From a virus: a stretch of DNA of 64,000 nucleotides. Positions 25,689-34,411 of the stretch are shown here, piece after piece; the first letter of the stretch is position 1; the number at the start of each line of letters is the position of its first letter. The stretch covers positions 62,001-126,000 of the IMG/VR virus record IMGVR_UViG_3300050166_000025, one strand, 5' to 3'. Made by a program: the position numbers and the translations under genes. The notes under the pieces were generated by a model. That model searched no databases, was not told where the DNA came from, and worked only from the letters and a program-made list of their open reading frames with translations.

Positions 25689-28460
25689 TTATTTTATAGT
25701 TAAAATATTTCTTTTAATATTATTTGTGTTTCCGTTACAATCGGTTAATTCTAATTCCAATGAGTAATCTCCCCTACTCGAAAATAGGTATGTTAGCCAT
25801 TGATTATTATAGTATATATCACCGTCATTTTTACTATTATTGGTTAGTTTCCAAGTCTGTTTAGCAATGCCCGGCATTTTAGTTTGATCGAATGAGAAAA
25901 CAACATGTGTTAATATTGAAATATCTTGATGACCTGTTATAAATCTAACGTCATTATAAGTAGGATTGTATCCTTTATAATTAATCTTTCCATAAACTAG
26001 GCCTCCATTGTCCACAAAATAAACATCCGTAAAGTCGTATGATGAAGAATATTCTTTACCAGCTGCCAAAATAAATTCACAAGAATCTTTAATGCCGTCT
26101 GAATTACTATCTTTAAACGCTGGGTTGAATATAAACTTAGTTAGCAAAGGATACTGTTTCTTATCTAATCCGTTTAATTCGCTTGCAACATTCTGCCAAG
26201 CTGTCACGTCATGCAAATCAGCGGGGTACGTAGATTGAATTAGATAGCTTTCAGTTTCTTCTAAACCACTAGCCTGATTAAACCACTTAATAGTTAGTGC
26301 TTTATTAGTGTGGCCCTGATCTTGTCTTATATCTAATAAGAATGATGAGTTTTGATCAGCGCTAACTCTAGTCATATCCCATGACAAATTATTAGCATCA
26401 TTCCACGTTGCCTCCTTCAAGTACTTCCAAACATAAGGGCCTGGAGTTTCTGAATAACCGGTCGGTGAATTAGCGTCAACGTATCTTCTAGTGATTGAGA
26501 ACTGATGACCAGCTGATTCGTCAATAGTATAGTTTGCTCTGTCAAGTGTTAGGTACCAAGTTGCAATAGCATCTCTGATTTCCGTTGGATTTTCTTGTGG
26601 AAAATCATATGTTCCACCGGCTCTATTGAATTGAATATTGTAATCATTCCAAGATTGAACCTCCTCTTTCTTCTCATACACTCCATATATGTCAACATTT
26701 TTACATTTGACTTCTATTGCGTCGTGTTTAATACTCGCGCTTCTAGCATTGTATAGATCATGAAGAGTTAAGATCACATCATATTTACCGGCGTAAGGTA
26801 AAATAAATGGAAACTCATACATTTCTCCAATGGTACCTGAAACGGTTTGCATAAAATCATTAGGTCCAATCACTGTCCATTCTGCCTCGTAAACTCCTTT
26901 ATACCACCAATTATCCATTGATAATAGACTTGAGTCAATGCCAGTGTAATCATTAGATGCAAATCCAGCATCACTCCAAGTGAAGTCAGCTGCATCCCAA
27001 CTTTGCGGAAAAGAATTACATTTTAAAATTATAGGACAACCGATAGGTGTCTTGTCTAAAATTGGAAATGTAGTAAGCTCATTATTATAATAAGTATCAT
27101 AAAATGCAATTATTTCATTTTTTGCTAATTCGGCTGACGTATCAATCGTAGACTGACTAAAGTCTATGTTGACAAATCTAAGATCCTCTATAAAAAGAGG
27201 TCTCTCTGGCCAAACTGTAAAATCAACTTCAACTCCAGAATTCTGAACTTGAATGCTGTGCTGGTTGTTCCAGACTGATTGTTTAAACTGAGAAAAGTAA
27301 TCAGCTTCTCCAGTAATATCTACAATTTTTGCTTGTAGTGGTAAGTATTCTCTTTGTAATTTTTTCTTTAATCCATAGAGCTTAATTAAAATTTCGTCCG
27401 GAGAAAATTGTGTAATTTCTTTAGTTTGAGGAATATCCCACTCATCTAAGACACCGGTGGCCTCATTTATTCTGTACGATAATGAAAAGCGGCTAGTCTT
27501 TTTGTGATTTGAACTAGGCAATTCAACATTAGCTGACTTTTCAGCTAAAAAACCTTTACTGTTTTGGTTAGGGATAGCAACGGCTTTTAATTTTCCAAAA
27601 TTAGAAGATTGCTCGTTGATGTTTAACCAGTATTCTTTAAGAGTTAGGTTATCGTAACCATAAAATTTAATTGCGTTTAAGATGGCTTTATATGTTCCAA
27701 TAAATGGAGCAATATTATGTGCCTCTAATAATAATTCTTTACGCTTGTTATTGATTAGTTGCCAGTCAATTGCCAATTCATTCACATCAGAGTCTCTGAA
27801 GATAATCGTGTCATCCTCGTTAACCGAAAGTCCCATGTTTGATAGTAACACTGCTAATCTTTCGTCTTCCGCTACAGTCTCACCATAAAACTTGATGGCT
27901 GCTATAGTGGAAGTAACTACACCATTCTCGATCTCATAGATATTAAGAGTTCTAACGTGTATAGCTTCATCGCTAGAGTTTATTGCAACGTTACAGTGAA
28001 GAGCCTCTTTATTATATAAAGAATCAACACTCTTGTATGATATGTTTTTAGTTACATGATTTGCGCTAGAGTTTGATTCTTGATACGATACTATTCCTTG
28101 ATTAACACTGGAATTTTGCATATCTAAATCTAGAGAATCCTTGACATTAATCAAGTATGTTCCATCCGCGTTTAACGTAGCGTCATATATAAAGATAGAA
28201 TCACTAGAGCCAGATTCTTCTATAAATTCAAATTTTAATGTAGTTGAATTTTCATTTTCAGAAATAGGCCTAATGTATTGTATGTCACCTGATTCAGTGA
28301 TAACTTCTTCGAAAATAAAAAGATTAGAGGTTTCATACAGTCCAGTTGAAACCCTAGGCATGTAAACGTGACCAGACCAATATTGTGATGTTTCATCATA
28401 ATAAAAATCAAGTTCACCGGAAATACCATCAAAAAATCTTAGGTTTTGATATTTTAACAT
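25689..28460 (-). CDS. large baseplate-type structural protein with PKD/Ig-like C-terminus (923 residues)
   Basis: No firm family. A helical segment around residues 235-275 (ELLLEAHNIAPFIGTYKAIL, then NAIKFYGYDNL) is reminiscent of baseplate wedge proteins, and the gene sits just after gp25 and gp6, where T4 carries gp7. The C-terminal 100 residues show PKD/Ig-like strands (THVVFSFDQTK, TWKLTNNS, YSLELELTDCNGN). It may therefore be a gp7-position wedge protein, but the sequence link to gp7 is weak and the call is mainly positional. Confidence 0.6.
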   Translation of the reverse strand: MLKYQNLRFFDGISGELDFYYDETSQYWSGHVYMPRVSTGLYETSNLFIFEEVITESGDIQYIRPISENENSTTLKFEFIEESGSSDSIFIYDATLNADGTYLINVKDSLDLDMQNSSVNQGIVSYQESNSSANHVTKNISYKSVDSLYNKEALHCNVAINSSDEAIHVRTLNIYEIENGVVTSTIAAIKFYGETVAEDERLAVLLSNMGLSVNEDDTIIFRDSDVNELAIDWQLINNKRKELLLEAHNIAPFIGTYKAILNAIKFYGYDNLTLKEYWLNINEQSSNFGKLKAVAIPNQNSKGFLAEKSANVELPSSNHKKTSRFSLSYRINEATGVLDEWDIPQTKEITQFSPDEILIKLYGLKKKLQREYLPLQAKIVDITGEADYFSQFKQSVWNNQHSIQVQNSGVEVDFTVWPERPLFIEDLRFVNIDFSQSTIDTSAELAKNEIIAFYDTYYNNELTTFPILDKTPIGCPIILKCNSFPQSWDAADFTWSDAGFASNDYTGIDSSLLSMDNWWYKGVYEAEWTVIGPNDFMQTVSGTIGEMYEFPFILPYAGKYDVILTLHDLYNARSASIKHDAIEVKCKNVDIYGVYEKKEEVQSWNDYNIQFNRAGGTYDFPQENPTEIRDAIATWYLTLDRANYTIDESAGHQFSITRRYVDANSPTGYSETPGPYVWKYLKEATWNDANNLSWDMTRVSADQNSSFLLDIRQDQGHTNKALTIKWFNQASGLEETESYLIQSTYPADLHDVTAWQNVASELNGLDKKQYPLLTKFIFNPAFKDSNSDGIKDSCEFILAAGKEYSSSYDFTDVYFVDNGGLVYGKINYKGYNPTYNDVRFITGHQDISILTHVVFSFDQTKMPGIAKQTWKLTNNSKNDGDIYYNNQWLTYLFSSRGDYSLELELTDCNGNTNNIKRNILTIK

Positions 28461-28463
28461 GCG

Positions 28464-28742
28464 TTATTTAACTTTTTTGTACGCCTTACCAACCGTGTAT
28501 GATTTATAAATTTTTAAATATGTAACTGCGTTTATATATTTAACTAAAATATCTTGCAGCAGTATTATAAAATCTTTAACGTACGCATTTCTAGAAATAG
28601 AAGAAGAAGTATTTCTAAAAATAATATCTTTAGCAAAATTTCGACCTAGGTTCTTTCTATCGTCTTTGATTTGAGATTGAACGTCATATATGCTCTTTTT
28701 ATTAGCACCAAACAAACCATCATGCAAGTTACTATTTGCCAT
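28464..28742 (-). CDS. small hypothetical protein between baseplate genes
   Basis: 92 residues, basic, not recognised. The N-terminal half is polar (LFGANKKSIYDVQSQIKDDR), the C-terminal half a hydrophobic/aromatic helix (FIILLQDILVKYINAVTYLKI) not long enough to be a clear membrane span. Its ATG shares one base with the gp6 stop and its stop is 3 nt before the 923-residue gene, so it is cotranslated with baseplate genes and is probably a minor baseplate or assembly protein. Confidence 0.6.
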   Translation of the reverse strand: MANSNLHDGLFGANKKSIYDVQSQIKDDRKNLGRNFAKDIIFRNTSSSISRNAYVKDFIILLQDILVKYINAVTYLKIYKSYTVGKAYKKVK

Positions 28743-30562
28743 TAAATTGCTTTTCTATTTTGAGTTTGTATCTTTGTAAATATTGTATTAGGTACAGCTG
28801 GCTCATCAAAGTAAACTGAAAGAGCAGCTTGTTCTCCAAGTCTAGCGTCATCATTTACCATAACCGAATCTCTATCTAACCAACCACCTCTGAATATTGC
28901 AACTTCTTCCTTGCCTAAGATAATGTCTCCGAACGAATCCATCGCAACAACTGATTCAGGAAGAGCGTCACCTGGAGCAATATTGATTTTTGTTTGCTTT
29001 GTAGTCTTCTTAAAGAATACATATTTTTGTTTTCCATTACCAATGCTTTCTAATACTGGTGTTGATGGAGTAACAATTGTCGTATCTACTGTGTAGTATC
29101 CTAGTCTTCTTGCTGTTTCTTCGGCCTCTGACACAAATCTCAAGTTGACCGAATCAACTCCTTCAACCGCTTCAATCACTGCAATCAAATCAGATTTAGG
29201 CAATCTATCTCTTCTGGTAATGTTTAATAGGTATTGAGAAACTTTACTTCTAACTTCATTAAATAATTGTGCTTTAGAATAGCCTTCAAAATATCTAAGT
29301 TTAATATCAACCCTAAATCTCTTAACAATAGGATCTACTATTTTAACTTCAGTAGTGACCATTTGTTGACCAGATTCAGATAAAACTCCTAGTATCGCAT
29401 TCTTTTGATCTTGAGAAAAGAAGAATTCTTGTGTTGAAATGCTAAAGTAATCCTGATTAGAAGTCAACTTCTTTTTAATGTCAGGTAGCATGAATAGGTA
29501 AATGACATTGTCATCATCTAAATATCCATCATCTGTTGTATTGTATGCATCTAAATAAGAAAACATTCCATACTTAGATAGAAAGTATTCATAATTTTCA
29601 GGTGTTGCTAAAACAAAAGATTTAGACGCGAGTGGCGCGATTAATTTAGTTAACGCAATATCTTCTACGTCTGCTCCCATTTTTGGAGCTAACGTGCATT
29701 TTAATTCTAATATGTCATTTAAGTTGTATGAATTTCCAGAAGAATCATATCCAACATCCTGAAATTTAAAGGTTAAATCTCTCGAATCAACCATATTTCC
29801 AGCAGTTCCTCTAGTAGAAATGTAACTAATATCAATGCTGGCTCCTAATTGCGGCTCTTTTCCTAGTGAATTATTTCCAAAATATATGTCTAGGCCTCCA
29901 GTGACAGCAGTTTTTACTAAGTATCCTTTAGTATCAGGTTGCATGTCATACAGAGATTCATACTTTGTCCACTTCTCACCGTTAACTGAAACTCTAACTG
30001 AATCATGATCAGTTGTTCCATTTGTAATAATATTAAATGATTGCAATGCTTCTCCGGTTCCGGTAACAGTTTGATTCTCTAATTTACCCTGAATAATAGG
30101 AATAAACATATAAGCAGAATTAGATTTTTCAATTCTAAACTGATCATTATTCGTTCTTAGTAGGTAAGATAATCCGTTTGAATTAGAAACAATTGCAGAA
30201 TTAGCAGGTATTGTGATAGCGTCTCCTGCAATTTCATTGATTGCACCCGTATTTAATCTAATAGCAATTTCACCAATAGCGCTAGCTCCTCTATACGCAT
30301 CATGGCCAGTCAATCTTGCCAAACCATAGACCGATTCAGGCTGTTGCGCCGTCAAGATATTTTGCTCAACCGTTGAGTCTTCAATATAGAAAAAGATCAG
30401 CTCTCCAAGTTCATGTATTACCTCTAATACTTGCGCAAAAGGAGACGCAGAAGTAAACATTTCTCCTAAACGGCCATACAGTCTAGAGATATAGGTTCTA
30501 GTGTCTGCGATCGTCTGAGACGCTAGAATTCTAGATGTTTGTAAAAATTTTAAATCTGCCAT
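28742..30562 (-). CDS. 6: baseplate wedge protein gp6 (baseplate J-like)
   Basis: 606 residues; T4 gp6 has 660. gp6 forms the inner iris ring of the contractile baseplate. Features of the baseplate J-like family are visible: an N-terminal helical part (residues 1-90), then GLARLTGHDAYRGASAIGEI..RL, IPANSAIVSNSNG and STRGTAGNMVDSRDL. The C-terminal half carries the VKRFRVDIKLRYFEGYSK and LPKSDLIAVIEAVEGVDSVN segments. It follows gp25 by 13 nt, as T4-type wedge genes often do. It probably pairs with gp25 and the next large gene to build the wedge. Confidence 0.82.
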   Translation of the reverse strand: MADLKFLQTSRILASQTIADTRTYISRLYGRLGEMFTSASPFAQVLEVIHELGELIFFYIEDSTVEQNILTAQQPESVYGLARLTGHDAYRGASAIGEIAIRLNTGAINEIAGDAITIPANSAIVSNSNGLSYLLRTNNDQFRIEKSNSAYMFIPIIQGKLENQTVTGTGEALQSFNIITNGTTDHDSVRVSVNGEKWTKYESLYDMQPDTKGYLVKTAVTGGLDIYFGNNSLGKEPQLGASIDISYISTRGTAGNMVDSRDLTFKFQDVGYDSSGNSYNLNDILELKCTLAPKMGADVEDIALTKLIAPLASKSFVLATPENYEYFLSKYGMFSYLDAYNTTDDGYLDDDNVIYLFMLPDIKKKLTSNQDYFSISTQEFFFSQDQKNAILGVLSESGQQMVTTEVKIVDPIVKRFRVDIKLRYFEGYSKAQLFNEVRSKVSQYLLNITRRDRLPKSDLIAVIEAVEGVDSVNLRFVSEAEETARRLGYYTVDTTIVTPSTPVLESIGNGKQKYVFFKKTTKQTKINIAPGDALPESVVAMDSFGDIILGKEEVAIFRGGWLDRDSVMVNDDARLGEQAALSVYFDEPAVPNTIFTKIQTQNRKAI

Positions 30563-30575
30563 TTTCTTTTTTATT

Positions 30576-30929
30576 TTATATTACAACCTGAACCTGATAT
30601 CTTGAATCAATCACGACATCGATAAAAATTGCATCTCTTTGCGTTCCACTTAAAAACTCAACTGTTGTTTTTACATCATACTTTTGAGCTAATGGAACAA
30701 ACAATAACATCTGTGTGTTTATTTCGGACTCTATCTGACCAGCGTTATATGTAAATTCATACACTAAATCTTCAAGACTGCATCCAAATTCTGGATTTCC
30801 CAGCACATCTCCTTTATTTGTAAATAATACAAGTTCAATCTGTGCTAGCAGCTGTGCTATTTCACTTTCAGATTGTAATTTGTAAGGATCAAAATTAGGG
30901 TCGTCTACTGATTTAATATAAAATTCCAT
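30576..30929 (-). CDS. 25: baseplate wedge protein gp25
   Basis: 117 residues, against 132 in T4. gp25 is the small inner wedge protein of the sheath/baseplate junction, conserved from phages to type VI secretion (TssE/HsiF). The family core is clear: an EIAQLLAQIELVLFTNKGDV segment followed by LGNPEFGCSLEDLVYEF and a terminal strand pair. Its ATG is preceded by AATATATA plus 4 nt, so it may begin a late transcript that runs into gp6 and the large structural genes. Confidence 0.87.
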   Translation of the reverse strand: MEFYIKSVDDPNFDPYKLQSESEIAQLLAQIELVLFTNKGDVLGNPEFGCSLEDLVYEFTYNAGQIESEINTQMLLFVPLAQKYDVKTTVEFLSGTQRDAIFIDVVIDSRYQVQVVI

Positions 30930-30933
30930 GGTT

Positions 30934-30941
30934 TATATATT
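30934..30941 (-). promoter_or_regulatory. AATATATA box, 4 nt before gp25
   Basis: AATATATA-AACC-ATG at 30929. Would open the transcript for gp25, gp6 and the large tail genes. Confidence 0.55.
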
Positions 30942-30944
30942 TTC

Positions 30945-31784
30945 TTACGAGTGCATCATCCAGTCAGTGCCTTCATCTGATTTAATCTCTTCAATTACTT
31001 TATCCAGCTCATCTTGACCAAGAGATTGTATTGCATCCGCGTTAACTTTAATTCCACCCGGTAGAGTATAGTCAAAAATAGACATTTTATTTCCTAATGA
31101 AATTTTAACTTTTGCCGAAACGTATCTAAAGAATGCTTCGTCATCGAAAAGAGCACACTCTGGAATAGTTTCATATACGTTTAAGATCACATCTTTCTTT
31201 GGGTTTAAACCAGTGAATCTAATCTCATGTGTTAGCTGATTATAGTGATAGCTGATAGGGCTCTCTATGATCTGTCTCGTTAAGTCAAAATAACTTTCAT
31301 TAATTACATAGTATTGTAAGTTTTCAGCACCTGCGACTGTTCCTGTGCCACCATATAAACCACCGTATAGCATTCTTTCTAGTGCAAAGTCACCGGTAGT
31401 AAATTTAACCGAGGTTCCAGCTCCATATCTTGAACCGGTTTGTCCAACACCAAATACAGAATACACTTCTCCGCCTCCGGTGGTAGGGTCCATTTTGTCA
31501 AGTGTTAAGCTTCTAGTTCTTTTAAAGTATTCAGTCTCAAAAATAGCGTACGGTAAGTAATAAAAGTTCTCTCTCATGCTATACTCGTAGTTCTTATAGA
31601 ACCACTTCTTAGCACGTTGCACTATATTATAAACCTCCTTTTTGGGTAAATTCATTGGGATCATACAAGAACCCGTTACGTCATCGGCTATACTTTTTAA
31701 GAAGTCATCTAGGCACATGCTGTTCCATGATGGCGGAGTTGTCTCCGTTCCCATGTCACCACCTACATTAAAAACATCACTCAT
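30945..31784 (-). CDS. putative neck/baseplate structural protein
   Basis: 279 residues, not firmly identified. Early words are DDFLKSIADDVTGSCMIPMN; then AKKWFYKNYEYSMRENFYYLP, a Gly-rich loop (GVGQTGSRYGAG) and a C-terminal helical region (YVSAKVKISLGNKMSIFDY, LPGGIKVNADAIQSLGQDEL). This mix resembles connector/neck completion proteins of T4-like and other phages, but a gp13, gp14 or gp8 assignment cannot be made. Overlaps the amidoligase-like gene by 8 nt and lies 15 nt from gp25. Confidence 0.5.
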   Translation of the reverse strand: MSDVFNVGGDMGTETTPPSWNSMCLDDFLKSIADDVTGSCMIPMNLPKKEVYNIVQRAKKWFYKNYEYSMRENFYYLPYAIFETEYFKRTRSLTLDKMDPTTGGGEVYSVFGVGQTGSRYGAGTSVKFTTGDFALERMLYGGLYGGTGTVAGAENLQYYVINESYFDLTRQIIESPISYHYNQLTHEIRFTGLNPKKDVILNVYETIPECALFDDEAFFRYVSAKVKISLGNKMSIFDYTLPGGIKVNADAIQSLGQDELDKVIEEIKSDEGTDWMMHS

Positions 31785-33105
31785 ATCTTGCTTGGTTTTT
31801 TATTACGTTTACTATTTTATTAGAAGTCACTATCTCAACATCATTGAATTTAGCTGTCTTAGGTTCATACATACCCTCTCTGAATATTCCACCTTGCATC
31901 TCGCCTTTAAGAACTGCATCGCTCCCATAGAAGTAGCAATTTTTAAGAACGCAACTCGTTGCAACATGAGAAGATCCAACCTTTGAATTGTTAACCTGTG
32001 TACTCTGATAAAAATTACAATTTCTAATATCAGAAGATTTTACATCACACTTAAAGAAATCACAATGTGTTAATTCACCTTGAATTGAACATGCAACAAA
32101 CTCATACCCTTCTAGTTCAAAGCAGTATGGTAAATTACCTTCGTTAATTTGAATTCTTCCAGTGTTAGAGTCATAGTTGATATGTCCTTTTTCCATCTGT
32201 CCATGTGTAAATAGTCTAGATACTGACTCCTTAATTTGAGGCCAATACAAGTCTATTACATTTGGATCATTGTTTAAATCAACTGTAAATTTACATTTTG
32301 GGAAATTTTCACTGATTTTTTTCCAGTCAACTCTAAGTTCGATGATCTTCTTGTTTTCAGCCAAGATTCTCTTTAACTCCAGTTTATTTGAAGGGTTAAA
32401 TGCGTTTTCGGTGGCTGAGTTCCAGAGCTGAATCATAAAAATGTCGAGCATATTCAAAATCTTTGCTGGCTTTTTATGCCAATCTTCACCGCCTAAGTAT
32501 CTAAACTCAAGATAGTTTTTCTGTAACTTATCAAAGTTTACACCGTAATACTTGGTCTTTGGAAAAATAAAATTATTTTGGCTAATCTGCTCTCCATTAT
32601 AAGTATAGGTTTCAACTCTAGGAATAACAAATTTGATTGATTTAGCGTAAGCTGAATCTTTTCTATTCGGAAATGATTTCCAAACAAGATCTTCATTAAA
32701 ATCCAAGATGAACTTTAGTGGGCTCATCTTGGAGATTAGGTTTTTATTGCCTGACAGTTTAGAGTCAAAGCTTAAATTTAAGTGTATTGAAGAACGTTCA
32801 GTTGTGTAACCGTTCTTTTGTATCCATTCGCATACCTTGATAATCATCAGCCTTGCAGCCGAATAAGGCATTGCGCCAGTTACCAACTCTATTAGTCCGG
32901 CGCCTCCAGACATATCTGGCTCCATTTTAAATTCGTCAGCTGTTGGCTGAAATGGGCTGTGTGCTTTCTTTTCTACTCTTATCTTCTTATTTAGCATCTC
33001 GCCAACGGCTTTCGCAGTGTCTTCAATACTAGTATTAGAATAGAACTCGAATTCAACTCCTACGAGGCCTTTTGATAAGATTTCAGAATCTTTAAGATTA
33101 ATCAT
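31777..33105 (-). CDS. amidoligase-like (GS-fold carboxylate-amine ligase) with pentapeptide-like repeats
   Basis: 442 residues. The first 115 residues carry the amidoligase_2/GCS2 pattern: VGVEFEFYS (15-23, metal-binding acids), then D-x-S...LIELVTGA (about 64-78), then RSSIHLNLSF (about 104-113), which corresponds to the His-x-His strand of the glutamine-synthetase fold. Such enzymes form amide bonds between carboxylates and amines, for example peptide tags. The last 100 residues are CxF-type short repeats (THCDFFKCDVKSSDIRNCNF and following) like a pentapeptide right-handed helix. It sits among baseplate genes and overlaps the neck-like gene by 8 nt. TGTATATA lies 4 nt before the ATG. Substrate unknown; virion modification is inferred. 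Confidence 0.68.
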   Translation of the reverse strand: MINLKDSEILSKGLVGVEFEFYSNTSIEDTAKAVGEMLNKKIRVEKKAHSPFQPTADEFKMEPDMSGGAGLIELVTGAMPYSAARLMIIKVCEWIQKNGYTTERSSIHLNLSFDSKLSGNKNLISKMSPLKFILDFNEDLVWKSFPNRKDSAYAKSIKFVIPRVETYTYNGEQISQNNFIFPKTKYYGVNFDKLQKNYLEFRYLGGEDWHKKPAKILNMLDIFMIQLWNSATENAFNPSNKLELKRILAENKKIIELRVDWKKISENFPKCKFTVDLNNDPNVIDLYWPQIKESVSRLFTHGQMEKGHINYDSNTGRIQINEGNLPYCFELEGYEFVACSIQGELTHCDFFKCDVKSSDIRNCNFYQSTQVNNSKVGSSHVATSCVLKNCYFYGSDAVLKGEMQGGIFREGMYEPKTAKFNDVEIVTSNKIVNVIKNQARYE

Positions 33106-33109
33106 GCGA

Positions 33110-33117
33110 TATATACA
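33110..33117 (-). promoter_or_regulatory. TGTATATA box, 4 nt before amidoligase-like gene
   Basis: TGTATATA-TCGC-ATG at 33105, a near match to the AATATATA set at the same spacing. Confidence 0.45.
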
Positions 33118-33155
33118 GTGAATATTTTCTATTTCACTATATATATCACTGATAA

Positions 33156-34370
33156 TTATATTAACTTCAAGAATACTTTTCTTGTAGCCTCATCAATTCT
33201 AGTAACGGTTACCGTAATTGGATCTCCTTTCTTAATAGAAGCAATATCAATTCCTTCTAATTCTGATACGTGTAATAAGCCAACAATACCCTCTTCGATT
33301 GTTACAAAGATACCATAATCTTTAGTGGCTTTAACGCTACCAACTACTTGGCTAGGAACTGTGTATCTTTCTGCGATACCAATCCATGGGTTTGCTTGTT
33401 CTACTATCTCGACCTGTGTAAGGGTGATCTTCTTTTCAGAGATAATTTCTTTAACCTTAAAGGTAATCTCTTCTCCAGGTTGAATCTGGCCAGCTGACAG
33501 ACGCTTTGATAACTCAACGTTTAAGTCATTCACGTGGATCATACCAGTTAAACATCCGTTAAATTCAACGAAGACACCGAACTTAGCTGTTCCTGTAACA
33601 GTTCCAGTATATTCTGTCTCTGCAGGAGCTTCATTTAATTTATCAATCGCGACAGGAATCATCGCCTGTAAATATTTTCTATGTGATACTACGATAGTTC
33701 CTTTATCAGCTGAGAAACTAACTGGCACAACATACATTTCTGTTCCGATGATAGATTCAAAGTTAGATAGTTTGTTAGCTCCTGCTAATGAACCTGGCAT
33801 AAAACAGTCAATGCCTTGTACATTAACAATGTATCCGCCACCTGGAATCATTTGAGTTACTGTTCCAGTATATGCAGTTCTACCTGATTCAATTGAATTA
33901 CGTAATTCTGCAAAAATAGCTTGTCTAGTTCCTTCGGTTACTGAACCTAAAATAAATCCTTTAGTGATCTTGTCTCCTAAGACTTTAATCATAAACTCTT
34001 TACCAGGTTGAATTAATTTTCTAAATTGAGGTGATTCTTTTTCTAAATCAATATACGCTAATTCTCTATAACCAATATCGATCATAGCCCATTTTTCAGA
34101 GATAGAGTAAACTGTTCCAGTATGATGTTCTCCGATTAAAACTTGATTTAATAGAGAATTAGAAGAAACTCCCATAATCATGTTATAGAGCTCTTGTGCA
34201 TAGTTACTGCGAGAGTAAACTTTAACGCCTTCTGAAACTTTGATTTTTTTGTTGCCTTGTCTTAAAGCAGAAGGGCAATCTGCTGAATACTGATCCCAGT
34301 CAAAATTAGGATCGGGTTGTCTCCAAGAAATTTGTGAACTTGTTGACTGATTTTTTTTTGTTTCTAACAT
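33156..34370 (-). CDS. four-domain S1 RNA-binding protein, ribosomal protein S1-like
   Basis: 404 residues with four S1 (OB-fold) repeats: about 82-150 (TGTVYSISEKWAMIDIG), 162-235 (YTGTVTQMIPGGGYIVNV), 250-325 (YTGTVTGTAKFGVFVEFNG...IHVNDL) and 340-404 (VVGSVKATKDYGIFVTI...LLHVSELEG). Repeats three and four are canonical; one and two are more divergent. Cellular S1 has about six repeats and delivers mRNA to the 30S subunit. A free four-repeat form could compete with host S1, bridge mRNA to the ribosome, or bind phage RNA. It stands between the amidoligase and gp5, inside the tail block, with its own 50-nt leader region. Confidence 0.85.
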   Translation of the reverse strand: MLETKKNQSTSSQISWRQPDPNFDWDQYSADCPSALRQGNKKIKVSEGVKVYSRSNYAQELYNMIMGVSSNSLLNQVLIGEHHTGTVYSISEKWAMIDIGYRELAYIDLEKESPQFRKLIQPGKEFMIKVLGDKITKGFILGSVTEGTRQAIFAELRNSIESGRTAYTGTVTQMIPGGGYIVNVQGIDCFMPGSLAGANKLSNFESIIGTEMYVVPVSFSADKGTIVVSHRKYLQAMIPVAIDKLNEAPAETEYTGTVTGTAKFGVFVEFNGCLTGMIHVNDLNVELSKRLSAGQIQPGEEITFKVKEIISEKKITLTQVEIVEQANPWIGIAERYTVPSQVVGSVKATKDYGIFVTIEEGIVGLLHVSELEGIDIASIKKGDPITVTVTRIDEATRKVFLKLI

Positions 34371-34411
34371 TTTTTGTTAAGTTAAAGTGTGAATATGAAT
34401 TATATAACTGT

